From the NCBI GenBank assembly GCA_900540335.1, contig UQFC01000028.1, positions 1 to 30,181 of the forward strand: a DNA stretch of 30,181 nucleotides, written 5' to 3'. Shown piece by piece: positions 1-7,105 of the stretch. This DNA comes from an uncultured Clostridium sp. (GTDB lineage Bacteria > Bacillota > Clostridia > Lachnospirales > Lachnospiraceae). Numbering within the stretch: position 1 is the first letter of the stretch; every line of letters starts with the position of its first letter. A model generated the notes under the pieces. That model made no database searches. It was not told the DNA's origin and worked only from the letters and a program-made list of their open reading frames with translations. Both the position numbers and the translations under genes were made by a program.

Positions 1-69
1 AAGCGCATAGCAAGACTTTTTTGTAAAAATATGATATACTGTTAAGGTTTCTACAATCTGCTTCTCCTC

Positions 70-1467
70 TTACCTGCTTCCCGCAGCCATATCCTCTCTG
101 GTATCCACGTCCTCCAGTTCCCGCAAATCTCCCGTTTCATACCGGTATACATCCTGCGGATGGGCAGCGAGAATAGCCCTGCCTCCCTGATCTCCCAAAA
201 GACTTTTCAGCTCCGGCACATAGCTTACAGAGAAGACGGCAGGACTTCCGTCTCTTCCCCTGCAGGACACAGTTCCAAGGCCTGTTTTTCCTGCCTTCCA
301 TCCGTTAACAAGGCCGGAAATAGTCTTTTTGGTCAGCCATGGCTGATCGCATACTGCAAAGCAGATTCCATCCAGACTTCCCTGCTCCAGCTCCTCCTTC
401 AGTGCATCCAGAGCCAGATGAATGGAATGAGAAACGCCAAGGCTGCTGTTTCTGTTTTCTACGGTTGTAAACCCGTATTCTTTTCCGCTCTGAAGAATCT
501 CCTCATACTGGCTTACCAGAATTTTTCTGCGGAAAACGGTTTTGGAAAGTCCCGCGGTTTCCTCCAGGATATGGCGGTACATGGGCATACCGTACACCGG
601 AACCAGCAGCTTGTTGCTTTCAAAACGCCTGCTGTCCCCGGCAGCCAGAACGACCAGAGCAGTCCCCGGATTTGCCGCCTGATGGCAGAGAATTGCCTCC
701 AGAACCCCGCCTCCAATAGAAGAGGCCTTGTCAGACACCGTAAAGCAGTGCTTTCTCTCACATCTGGGATCCACATCTCCGGATTTCATTCCCTTTGTCA
801 CCAGAACCCCATCCTGCAGAAGGCCCCGCACCACTCCGTCTATCTGTGCATAGATTGGAGTTTCTCCGGCATATCCCACCAGATCACCGGCCTTCACCTG
901 ATCCCCGATGGAGACTGCGCCGCGGAATACTCCGTCATCCGATGCCCGGATCAGGCGCTCCAGCCCATAACCGCCAATCAGCCCCGGCACTCCTGTATTT
1001 GCAATTGCCGGACCGTCCCAGATGCATCTTCCCAGATAATGGCCCCGCTTGCTTTCTACCACGCAGTGACAGTCTGTTCCTGCGCAGAATCCCGGTCCGA
1101 CTGCAATCACCGTAGGCGCGTCTGTAATCGAGGTTCCTGTATTGTATTTTGCCAGAATCGCATCTACCACAACCTGAGGCTTCATCTGCTTCACGATTTT
1201 TGCCTCTTCATCCACGACTACTGCAACCTTTCCACCGGCGATGGCAGCCTTCACTTCCTCCAGGGAATCGCACCGGACGCCGGTCACGTCCTCTACCTGT
1301 GTCTCTCCCAGATATACTGCCGGAGAAAAGGCAACGGTTCTCCTTACCGTTGTCGGCGTGCCAATCTCCGTCATAATAATCTGATATCCGCATCTGTGCA
1401 GTCTGAGAGCAATGCCGCTGGCAAGATCTCCTGCTCCCTTAATCACTGCCAATCCTCTGTTTTCCAT
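70..1467 (-). CDS. YqeB-MocA fusion, selenium-dependent molybdenum hydroxylase maturation protein
   Basis: This 465-residue protein joins two families that are normally separate. Residues 1 to about 265 match the YqeB (EF2563-type) family, which is linked to selenium-dependent molybdenum hydroxylases; it opens with KGAGDLASGIALRLHRCGY, a nucleotide-binding-like GAGD start. Residues about 270 to 465 are a MocA/YgfJ-like nucleotidyltransferase with LAAGDSRRF...KLL and the CDQPWLT motif. In characterised relatives MocA makes molybdopterin cytosine dinucleotide. The usual Gly of the RxG..KLL loop is Glu here (RFESNKLL), so nucleotide choice may differ. The gene lies 75 bases after yqeC and is probably co-transcribed with it. 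The family assignment is well supported. The function in selenium and molybdenum cofactor insertion is inferred from family and neighbours. Confidence 0.88.
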   Translation of the reverse strand: MENRGLAVIKGAGDLASGIALRLHRCGYQIIMTEIGTPTTVRRTVAFSPAVYLGETQVEDVTGVRCDSLEEVKAAIAGGKVAVVVDEEAKIVKQMKPQVVVDAILAKYNTGTSITDAPTVIAVGPGFCAGTDCHCVVESKRGHYLGRCIWDGPAIANTGVPGLIGGYGLERLIRASDDGVFRGAVSIGDQVKAGDLVGYAGETPIYAQIDGVVRGLLQDGVLVTKGMKSGDVDPRCERKHCFTVSDKASSIGGGVLEAILCHQAANPGTALVVLAAGDSRRFESNKLLVPVYGMPMYRHILEETAGLSKTVFRRKILVSQYEEILQSGKEYGFTTVENRNSSLGVSHSIHLALDALKEELEQGSLDGICFAVCDQPWLTKKTISGLVNGWKAGKTGLGTVSCRGRDGSPAVFSVSYVPELKSLLGDQGGRAILAAHPQDVYRYETGDLRELEDVDTREDMAAGSR

Positions 1468-1542
1468 GATTTCCTTCTCCTTTTTCTGTCTTGTTTCTCT
1501 TCTGTCTTCAGCTTCCCCGTTTATCTGCCGGAAATTTTCCCC

Positions 1543-2373
1543 TTATTTCCGGTAGGCAGTTACCGCGCAGCCCTTCTGCATGGTTACAGGAAGAAGCCTC
1601 AGAATCTGCCCTGCCGCCTGCAGCTCTTTCTCTCCGTCTGCCTGGTTCAGCACTACCCGGTAATATCGGCCCTGAACCTCCTTATGGCTTCCTCTCTCAT
1701 CCATAAGAATCAAAGCCAGATCCTCCGGCGTAATCAAATCCTCATCCTTTCTCATCAGCCACCTGCCATATTCCCGGAACCGGAAACAGGTGTCCGCAAA
1801 AGTTCCTCCCAGCGCGGACAGTCCTGCGCAGGCAATCACAAGGCCTGTCTGAGGAATAATCACCGGTTCCCATTCTCCCGGAACCTTAACCGGCTTTTTC
1901 TTTGCTCCGTCTGCTTCAATCAGAATCACATCTGCAAGATTAAGCAGACGCTCCATTTCCTCCGGCTCGCCCAGTCCGTCCGGCATACTCAGCTTATATT
2001 CCTCGTCCTTCTTTATCAGCGGCTTTCCCGCTGTAAGGATTTTTCCCTCCCACATGTCAGCCGTCACTTCTCTCACATGATCCACCAGGGCGGAAAGCCC
2101 GTTTTCCGGACATTGAATGTGGGTGCTGGTAGTAACCAGAACACGAAGGCCCTGCTCCGAAAGCTCCTCTGCCAGCTGATAAATCGTGGTGGTTTTTCCG
2201 CCTCCGCCTACAACAGAAATGATCCGGGGCAGCTGCTCCTTCTTCTCAAATCCCAGAGCTGTCATCAAATTCTTTCCCGGTTTCAGTTTTCCTGTTTCCT
2301 GTTCTCTGATCCAGACCTGATTTTTTTGAAGCTTCTGGTTTTGTTTTCCCTCGTTTTTCGTCATTTCTGCCAT
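1543..2373 (-). CDS. yqeC: YqeC-type selenium cofactor biosynthesis protein
   Basis: This 276-residue protein belongs to the YqeC family, which co-occurs with selenium-dependent molybdenum hydroxylases. A P-loop (VVGGGGKTTTIYQLA) lies near residue 55, so it probably binds and hydrolyses a nucleotide. Further family segments are VTTSTHIQ and the acidic ADVILIEADGAKKKP. The frame stays open to 2409, but the ATG at 2373 is preferred because GAGAGGAAAGAAAC precedes it at good spacing. The first 50 residues are Lys/Gln-rich and look dispensable. Its exact biochemical step is not established. It sits just upstream of the YqeB-MocA fusion and downstream of the terminator of the MATE gene. Confidence 0.87.
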   Translation of the reverse strand: MAEMTKNEGKQNQKLQKNQVWIREQETGKLKPGKNLMTALGFEKKEQLPRIISVVGGGGKTTTIYQLAEELSEQGLRVLVTTSTHIQCPENGLSALVDHVREVTADMWEGKILTAGKPLIKKDEEYKLSMPDGLGEPEEMERLLNLADVILIEADGAKKKPVKVPGEWEPVIIPQTGLVIACAGLSALGGTFADTCFRFREYGRWLMRKDEDLITPEDLALILMDERGSHKEVQGRYYRVVLNQADGEKELQAAGQILRLLPVTMQKGCAVTAYRK

Positions 2374-2394
2374 GTTTCTTTCCTCTCTTTTCCT

Positions 2395-2400
2395 ATTATA
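2395..2400 (-). promoter_or_regulatory. Possible -10 element for yqeC
   Basis: On the minus strand a perfect TATAAT sits 21 bases before the chosen yqeC start and directly ahead of its ribosome binding site. No convincing -35 box lies 16-18 bases upstream. It follows the terminator at 2460-2504, so a new promoter is expected here, but the evidence is weak. Confidence 0.3.
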
Positions 2401-2459
2401 TTTCTGCATTTTCCGTCTGCTGCCGGATGTGTGTTCCGCAGCGCCAAAGTCTTACAGAA

Positions 2460-2504
2460 AAAAGCCGAATCGCCTGCCAAAAAACGGCAGATCATCCGGC
2501 TTTT
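2460..2504 (-). terminator. Rho-independent terminator after the MATE gene
   Basis: Read on the minus strand, an 8-bp outer stem (AAAAGCCG/CGGCTTTT) and an inner CTGCC/GGCAG stem are followed by a run of six T. It starts seven bases past the stop codon of the MATE gene. It should separate that gene from yqeC. Confidence 0.7.
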
Positions 2505-2510
2505 CTATAC

Positions 2511-3884
2511 TCAATGCAGAACTGCTATTTTTTTAGCCATTTTCCGGCGTATGAATACATAACATATAATGTGTGCCGTAAATGTCAGTACCCAGGATAC
2601 CGGATAAGACAGATACAAGGTCTCCAGAGTCCTGTTTGATGCAAATACAGTAACAACCCAGAAGATACGGAATCCGCAGGCTCCGGTCAGCGATACCAGC
2701 ATCGGCGCTACTGAATAACCGATTCCTCTCAGCGCTCCCACCATTACATCCATAATTCCGCAGAGAAAATACGGACCGCAGATCATGCGAAGCCGGTTCA
2801 TTCCGTATTGAACAACCTCCGGATCGGAAGAGTAGATTCCCAAAAGCTGCCGTCCTGCCAGAACGGCGCCTCCTCCCATAACGATTCCTACCATAATAAC
2901 AATGGCCTGACAGTAAATCAGAATTTTGGTCATTCGTTTATAATTTCCCGCTCCAAAGTTCTGGCTGGTAAAGCTCAGAGCTGTCTGATACACTGCATTC
3001 ATAGATGTATAAACGAATCCTTCAATATTGGCAGACGCAGTGTTTCCCGCCATGGCAACTGCACCAAAGGAATTGACAGAGGACTGAATCAGCACATTGG
3101 AAATAGAAAAAATTGCTCCCTGAAGACCGGCCGGAAGACCGATTTTCGCAATTTTCTTTACCTTATCTCCCTTTAGCTTCAGTTTGCTTTTCTGCAAACG
3201 GTAAGGCGCATCTGAGCGCGCCAGGCACTGAACAATCAGAGTAGCAGAAACACACTGGGAAATCGCTGTAGCCAGGGCCACTCCTGCTACTCCCATGGAA
3301 AACTGAATCACAAAAATCAGATTCAGCACCACATTGATCACTCCTGCAGTCAGAAGGAAGTACAGCGGTCTTCTGGTATCTCCGATAGCTCTTAAAATAG
3401 CGCTTCCAAAGTTGTAGATCAGCATTGCAGGCATTCCCAGAAAATAAAGCTTCATATACAGAGTAGACAGTCCCAGAACCTCATCCGGTGTTCCCATCAG
3501 CTCCAGCATAGGATCGGACAGGAAAAATCCCACGAAAATCAGGATCACTCCGCTGATTCCTGCAAGAAGGATGGCTGTATGAACCGTCTCCTCCAGATCT
3601 TTAAGCTTGTTAGCCCCGTAAAACTGGGCAACCAGCACATTCGCTCCAATCGACAATCCAATAAACAGGTTCACTAACAGGTTAATCAGCGATGAGGTGG
3701 AACCTACTGCCGCCAGAGATTCACTTCCCGCAAACCGTCCCACTACAATAATATCTGCCGCATTAAACAACAGCTGAAGAATGCCCGACAACATCAGCGG
3801 TACTGCAAACACGATCAGCTTAGATAACAGCGGACCGCTGCACATATCCATTTCATAAGTTCTGGCCCCTTTTTTCTGTGCCAT
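2511..3884 (-). CDS. MATE family efflux transporter (first of two)
   Basis: This 457-residue polytopic membrane protein is of the MATE (NorM/DinF-like) family, with about 12 hydrophobic segments. Family-like segments include KLIVFAVPLMLSGILQLLFN near the N terminus and ADIIVVGRFAGSESLAAVG. MATE proteins export cationic compounds or drugs using Na+ or H+ gradients; the substrate here is unknown. The frame is open to 3962, but the ATG at 3884 has a good GAGAGGGAAAG site and the conserved start of the family follows it. The gene has its own promoter at 3944-3972 and its own terminator at 2460-2504. It is therefore probably expressed independently of the selenium genes around it. Confidence 0.9.
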   Translation of the reverse strand: MAQKKGARTYEMDMCSGPLLSKLIVFAVPLMLSGILQLLFNAADIIVVGRFAGSESLAAVGSTSSLINLLVNLFIGLSIGANVLVAQFYGANKLKDLEETVHTAILLAGISGVILIFVGFFLSDPMLELMGTPDEVLGLSTLYMKLYFLGMPAMLIYNFGSAILRAIGDTRRPLYFLLTAGVINVVLNLIFVIQFSMGVAGVALATAISQCVSATLIVQCLARSDAPYRLQKSKLKLKGDKVKKIAKIGLPAGLQGAIFSISNVLIQSSVNSFGAVAMAGNTASANIEGFVYTSMNAVYQTALSFTSQNFGAGNYKRMTKILIYCQAIVIMVGIVMGGGAVLAGRQLLGIYSSDPEVVQYGMNRLRMICGPYFLCGIMDVMVGALRGIGYSVAPMLVSLTGACGFRIFWVVTVFASNRTLETLYLSYPVSWVLTFTAHIICYVFIRRKMAKKIAVLH

Positions 3885-3943
3885 GATCTTTCCCTCTCTT
3901 TTCTCTTTTTCTAAATGTATTTGTCTTTTTTGTTTCCGCCTGA

Positions 3944-3972
3944 ATTGTAGCACATCCCTCAAAAGGTTTCAA
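3944..3972 (-). promoter_or_regulatory. SigA-type promoter for the MATE gene
   Basis: On the minus strand TTGAAA and TACAAT are separated by exactly 17 bases, and a TGC extended -10 precedes TACAAT. Both boxes match the consensus at five of six positions. It lies between the end of the DUF4321 gene and the MATE start, giving a leader of about 50 bases. Confidence 0.7.
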
Positions 3973-3989
3973 TCTCTGCCGTCAAATGG

Positions 3990-4241
3990 TTACAGTGCCT
4001 TATAAATCACCAGAGCTGCCGCCACACCAAGAATCCCGGCCATTGTAATCTTAATGGAAAGACCAAAGGTAATCACCACAACTCCCAGGTTCAGAACCAG
4101 AGGTTCATCCAGTCCGAAAGACTGCCCGAAATTCAGCCAGGAAAGCCACGGAATCCCTTCTGCCATATTTCCCAGAAAACCGCCCAGGACAATGCCTGCC
4201 AGCAAAAGCAGCAGGAGTATCCAGAAATTTCTGTTTCTCAT
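3990..4241 (-). CDS. DUF4321 small membrane protein
   Basis: This 83-residue protein has two hydrophobic segments, at about residues 7-25 and 48-80, and a glycine-rich GIVLGGFLG motif. Size and layout match the DUF4321 family of small clostridial membrane proteins, whose function is unknown. It starts 15 bases after the DUF3343 gene with an AGGAAGGAAG site upstream, so it is likely the last gene of the selD unit. I have no evidence that it acts in selenium metabolism; the position may be coincidental. Family assignment is from memory of the sequence pattern. Confidence 0.8.
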   Translation of the reverse strand: MRNRNFWILLLLLLAGIVLGGFLGNMAEGIPWLSWLNFGQSFGLDEPLVLNLGVVVITFGLSIKITMAGILGVAAALVIYKAL

Positions 4242-4256
4242 CTTTCTTCTTCCTTC

Positions 4257-4493
4257 CTACAGAAGCAGTTCTTGCCATGCTTCATACTGAATTTCTGCTT
4301 TTTCCACCGTTTCCAGAAGCAGGTTCCGGCTGTCTGCCGGCGCCGACCAGGCAAGACCGCAGCCTGCGGTAATCTCCCTGGGAACAGGAATCATCCGACC
4401 CGGAACTTCCCGCTCCTGAAATTGTTTTTCTGCTGCCATGGCTTCTGTTGTTGTATGAAACGTCATAACCACCCGAAGTTCTTTTTTCCTCAT
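4257..4493 (-). CDS. DUF3343 protein, putative Se/S carrier
   Basis: This 78-residue protein starts RVVMTFHTTTEAMAAEKQF and carries the single Cys motif TAGCGLAW, both typical of DUF3343, described as a putative selenium/sulfur carrier family. A Cys next to Gly in a small alpha/beta protein suits persulfide or perselenide transfer. It begins 22 bases after the desulfurase-like gene and follows selD, which fits a relay from desulfurase to carrier. The family is clear; the carrier role is inference. Confidence 0.85.
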   Translation of the reverse strand: MRKKELRVVMTFHTTTEAMAAEKQFQEREVPGRMIPVPREITAGCGLAWSAPADSRNLLLETVEKAEIQYEAWQELLL

Positions 4494-4515
4494 CTGTCTC
4501 TCCTGCTGTTTCTGT

Positions 4516-5664
4516 TTATTCCACTTCCCGACACAGCTGCTCTACTGCATAAACAGCCGTCTCCACCTCTTTCCGGGTGTTAAGATGGGAAAAGGAAAAC
4601 CGGACGGCTCCCTGATCCCTGGTTTTCAGAGCCTCATGCATCAGGGGCGCGCAGTGAGCTCCTGCCCTGGTCTGGATTCCATACCGCTCTGCCAGCTCTC
4701 CTGCGGCCCATCCGGAATCCTCCTCCCCGATATTAAGAGAAACCACCGGAGTCCGAAGAGCTTCTCTGGACGAAAAATCACCATACACCCTTACCGGAGA
4801 AAGTCTGCTCACCTGATCATAAAAATACCACATCAGATCCAGCTCCTTTTTCCGCAGAACCTCCTGTCCCTGTTCCCGGATATAGGCCAGAGCCGCCTGA
4901 AGCCCTGCAATTCCGTGACCATTTAAGGTTCCTGCCTCCAGAGCCACCGGCATCTGAGCGGGGTGTTCCCTGCTGTAGCTTAAAATCCCGCTTCCTCCCA
5001 CTGTCAGAGGACGGACCGTAATTCCCTTTCGTACACAGATCCCCCCGGTTCCCTGGGGACCTAAAAGCCCCTTATGACCGGTAAAGCACAAAATATCAAT
5101 GCCCATGTCCTTCATATGAATCGGAAGAATACCTGCGCTCTGGGATACGTCTGCAACAAAAAGAATTCCTCTGTCCCTGCACATTTTTCCAATTGTCTTT
5201 AAATCAGTCGCATTGCCTGTCACATTGGAGGCATGGGTACAGAACAAAGCCTTTGTTCCCGGTTTCAGCTCCTGCTCCAGTCTCTCCATGGAAAGGCATC
5301 CCGTTTCGTCTGCCGGTACAATAGAAAGGGACACCCCCTGCTTCTCCATCCGGTACAAAGGTCTTAAAACAGAATTGTGCTCCATTGCCGTGGTAACCGC
5401 CCGATCTCCGGGATTCAATATTCCCTGAATCACCGTGTTCAGGGCAGCCGTAGCGTTAGGCGTAAAGGCCACCTGCTCCGGACCGTCTCCTCCAAAAAAA
5501 TCACACAATGCTTCTCTTGTTTCATAAATCATCCGGGAGGCTCCCAGACTTGCGCTGTGAGCTCCCCGGCCGCTGTTTCCCAGACAGTTCATAGCAGCTG
5601 TCACCGCCAGAACCACAGGTTCCGGCTTGGGCAGTGACGTTGCCGCATGATCCAGATAAATCAT
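4516..5664 (-). CDS. Cysteine desulfurase-like class V aminotransferase (EF2568 type)
   Basis: This 382-residue PLP enzyme begins with MIYLDHAATSLPKP, the NifS/SufS hallmark. The PLP lysine is in CFTGHKGLLGPQGTGG and the catalytic Cys in RAGAHCAPLMHE. Such enzymes take sulfur from cysteine or selenium from selenocysteine as an enzyme-bound persulfide or selenide. The EF2568-type subfamily is found with selD and selenium-dependent hydroxylase genes. It starts 5 bases after selD ends, with GGAGG inside the selD terminus, so the two are probably translationally coupled. Supplying selenium to SelD or to a carrier is the likely role, inferred from context. A general iron-sulfur role cannot be excluded. 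Confidence 0.9.
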   Translation of the reverse strand: MIYLDHAATSLPKPEPVVLAVTAAMNCLGNSGRGAHSASLGASRMIYETREALCDFFGGDGPEQVAFTPNATAALNTVIQGILNPGDRAVTTAMEHNSVLRPLYRMEKQGVSLSIVPADETGCLSMERLEQELKPGTKALFCTHASNVTGNATDLKTIGKMCRDRGILFVADVSQSAGILPIHMKDMGIDILCFTGHKGLLGPQGTGGICVRKGITVRPLTVGGSGILSYSREHPAQMPVALEAGTLNGHGIAGLQAALAYIREQGQEVLRKKELDLMWYFYDQVSRLSPVRVYGDFSSREALRTPVVSLNIGEEDSGWAAGELAERYGIQTRAGAHCAPLMHEALKTRDQGAVRFSFSHLNTRKEVETAVYAVEQLCREVE

Positions 5665-5669
5665 AAGTT

Positions 5670-6725
5670 TTAAACGCCTCCTGTCAGACGCACCCAGACA
5701 TCCTCCTTCGGAAGAACTCTTCCCACAACCGCATAAGGAGTATCCAGTCCCTCGGTCTGGAAATCAGATAAGATTTTCTCTGCAGTCTCCGGAGTGACGC
5801 TCACAAGGAGTCCTCCTGAGGTCTGAGGATCAAAGAAAATATCCTGAAGCCATTCCTCTGCTCTGCTTACATCTGCATCCTGTCCTGCATAAGCTCTGTT
5901 TTTGTATGCCCCCTCAGGAATCAGACCCATTTTAGCATACTCACAGGCCGCCGCCTGCAGAGGCAGTCCGGCTCCGTCAATTTCCACGGTAACTCCGCTT
6001 CCCTTTGCCAGCTCCAGGCTGTGTCCTGCCAGTCCAAATCCCGTTACATCGGTACAGGCATGAATTTCATAGCGGTCAAAAATCTGCTTTGCCTTTTTAT
6101 TTAAGGAGGTCATAACCCCAATCACTTCTGCCTCCGCCTCTTTCGATGCCAGCTCCGCCTTAACGGCTGTATTGACAATTCCCGTTCCGAGAGGCTTTGT
6201 CAGGATCAGAACATCTCCGGCGACAGCGCCGCAGTTTTTCAGAATCCGATCCGGATGAACAAAACCGCTTACGCTCAGCCCGTATTTTGGCACATCATCC
6301 TGAATGGAATGTCCTCCCGCCAGCACAGCTCCAGCCTCTTTTACCTTGTCTGCTCCGCCCCGCAGAATCTCTGCCAGGAATCTGGGATTGACGCAGTTTG
6401 GCCATGCCACAATATTCAGAGCCACCTTCGGCTCTCCTCCCATGGCATAAATATCACTGAGGGCGTTGGCTGCCGCCACCTGTCCAAATACATAGGGATC
6501 ATCCACCATGGGAGGGAAGAAATCCAGAGTCTGGATCAATGCCACATCATCATTGACCTGATAAATGGCTCCGTCATCTGAGGTTTCGATTCCAACCAGA
6601 AGTCTGGGATCCTCAAATTTGGGAAGACTCTCCAAAATCCCCGCTAATGTCCCCGGTCCTATTTTCGCAGCACAGCCTGCCGTGTGTGCAAGTTTTGTCA
6701 GTTTTACTTCTTCGTCTGGTATCAT
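5670..6725 (-). CDS. selD: Selenide, water dikinase
   Basis: The 351-residue product is full length for SelD, which makes selenophosphate from selenide and ATP. The active-site loop is AGCAAKIGPGTL, with Cys18 and Lys21 in the positions of E. coli Cys17 and Lys20. The codon for Cys18 is TGT, so this is the cysteine form and not the selenoprotein form. Other family segments are GGHSIQDD and CTDVTGFGLAGHSLE. The start is supported by AGGAGAAGGAG just upstream. The neighbours are selenium-hydroxylase accessory genes; none of selA, selB, selC or ybbB is visible here. This suggests that selenophosphate serves a selenium cofactor, although other uses elsewhere in the genome are possible. Confidence 0.97.
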   Translation of the reverse strand: MIPDEEVKLTKLAHTAGCAAKIGPGTLAGILESLPKFEDPRLLVGIETSDDGAIYQVNDDVALIQTLDFFPPMVDDPYVFGQVAAANALSDIYAMGGEPKVALNIVAWPNCVNPRFLAEILRGGADKVKEAGAVLAGGHSIQDDVPKYGLSVSGFVHPDRILKNCGAVAGDVLILTKPLGTGIVNTAVKAELASKEAEAEVIGVMTSLNKKAKQIFDRYEIHACTDVTGFGLAGHSLELAKGSGVTVEIDGAGLPLQAAACEYAKMGLIPEGAYKNRAYAGQDADVSRAEEWLQDIFFDPQTSGGLLVSVTPETAEKILSDFQTEGLDTPYAVVGRVLPKEDVWVRLTGGV

Positions 6726-6797
6726 AATGCTTCTCCTTCTCCTGTTTTATCTGTCTTCACAGACTTTTTTGCCTCTGTCTGTCAGCGCCTGCTTCTT

Positions 6798-6983
6798 CTA
6801 CATCTGGTGGCGGACAATGGCATATTCATCCCCCAGCCGGTAGTAAAGACAGTCATAAAACCGATCCTCCATAAACCGCGCCATCTCGTCCTCATCCAGA
6901 TTGACGCCGCAGACATAACACTCATAATCTTCGTCGTATTCATAATACATGCAGCTGTCACAGCTTGATTTTCTCTGCTTCAT
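6798..6983 (-). CDS. Small Cys-rich protein, DUF6472-like
   Basis: This 61-residue acidic protein has CxxC pairs at Cys8/11 and Cys22/25 and another Cys at 45, plus many Tyr, Asp and Glu. The pattern suggests a small zinc ribbon. It resembles the DUF6472 family seen in Lachnospiraceae, which has no known function. A strong GGGAGG site precedes the ATG, and a promoter lies at 7050-7077. The selD gene begins about 70 bases downstream on the same strand with no terminator visible between them, so it may be the first gene of the selenium unit. Confidence 0.82.
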   Translation of the reverse strand: MKQRKSSCDSCMYYEYDEDYECYVCGVNLDEDEMARFMEDRFYDCLYYRLGDEYAIVRHQM

Positions 6984-7049
6984 ACACGCCTCCCTTCCCT
7001 TTTTCGTGCTGAACCTGTCAGCCTGTGCTTTCGCATTCTCCTACTGAAA

Positions 7050-7077
7050 ATTATATCACATTTTTTCTGGTATGCAA
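7050..7077 (-). promoter_or_regulatory. Promoter for the DUF6472-selD unit
   Basis: On the minus strand a perfect TATAAT with TG extended -10 (TGATATAAT) lies 16 bases from TTGCAT. The leader to the ATG at 6983 is about 60 bases. The -35 box is weak, but the extended -10 compensates. Confidence 0.6.
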
Positions 7078-7105
7078 ACTTTTTGGAAGATTCTCTTCTG
7101 TTTTA

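Noticed and set aside
1..50. An open minus-strand frame after the YqeB-MocA stop, with GAGGAG at good distance from an ATT codon
   Set aside because: ATT starts are very rare, the stretch is AT-rich like intergenic DNA, and it is too short before the window edge to judge.
160..2562. An 800-codon open frame on the plus strand
   Set aside because: It is antisense to the YqeB-MocA and yqeC genes, has a Ser/Cys/His-rich translation with no domain-like pattern, and no ribosome binding site. It reflects codon bias in the true genes.
6660..6680. Possible selenocysteine codon in the SelD active-site loop
   Set aside because: The codon is TGT, so the residue is an ordinary cysteine.
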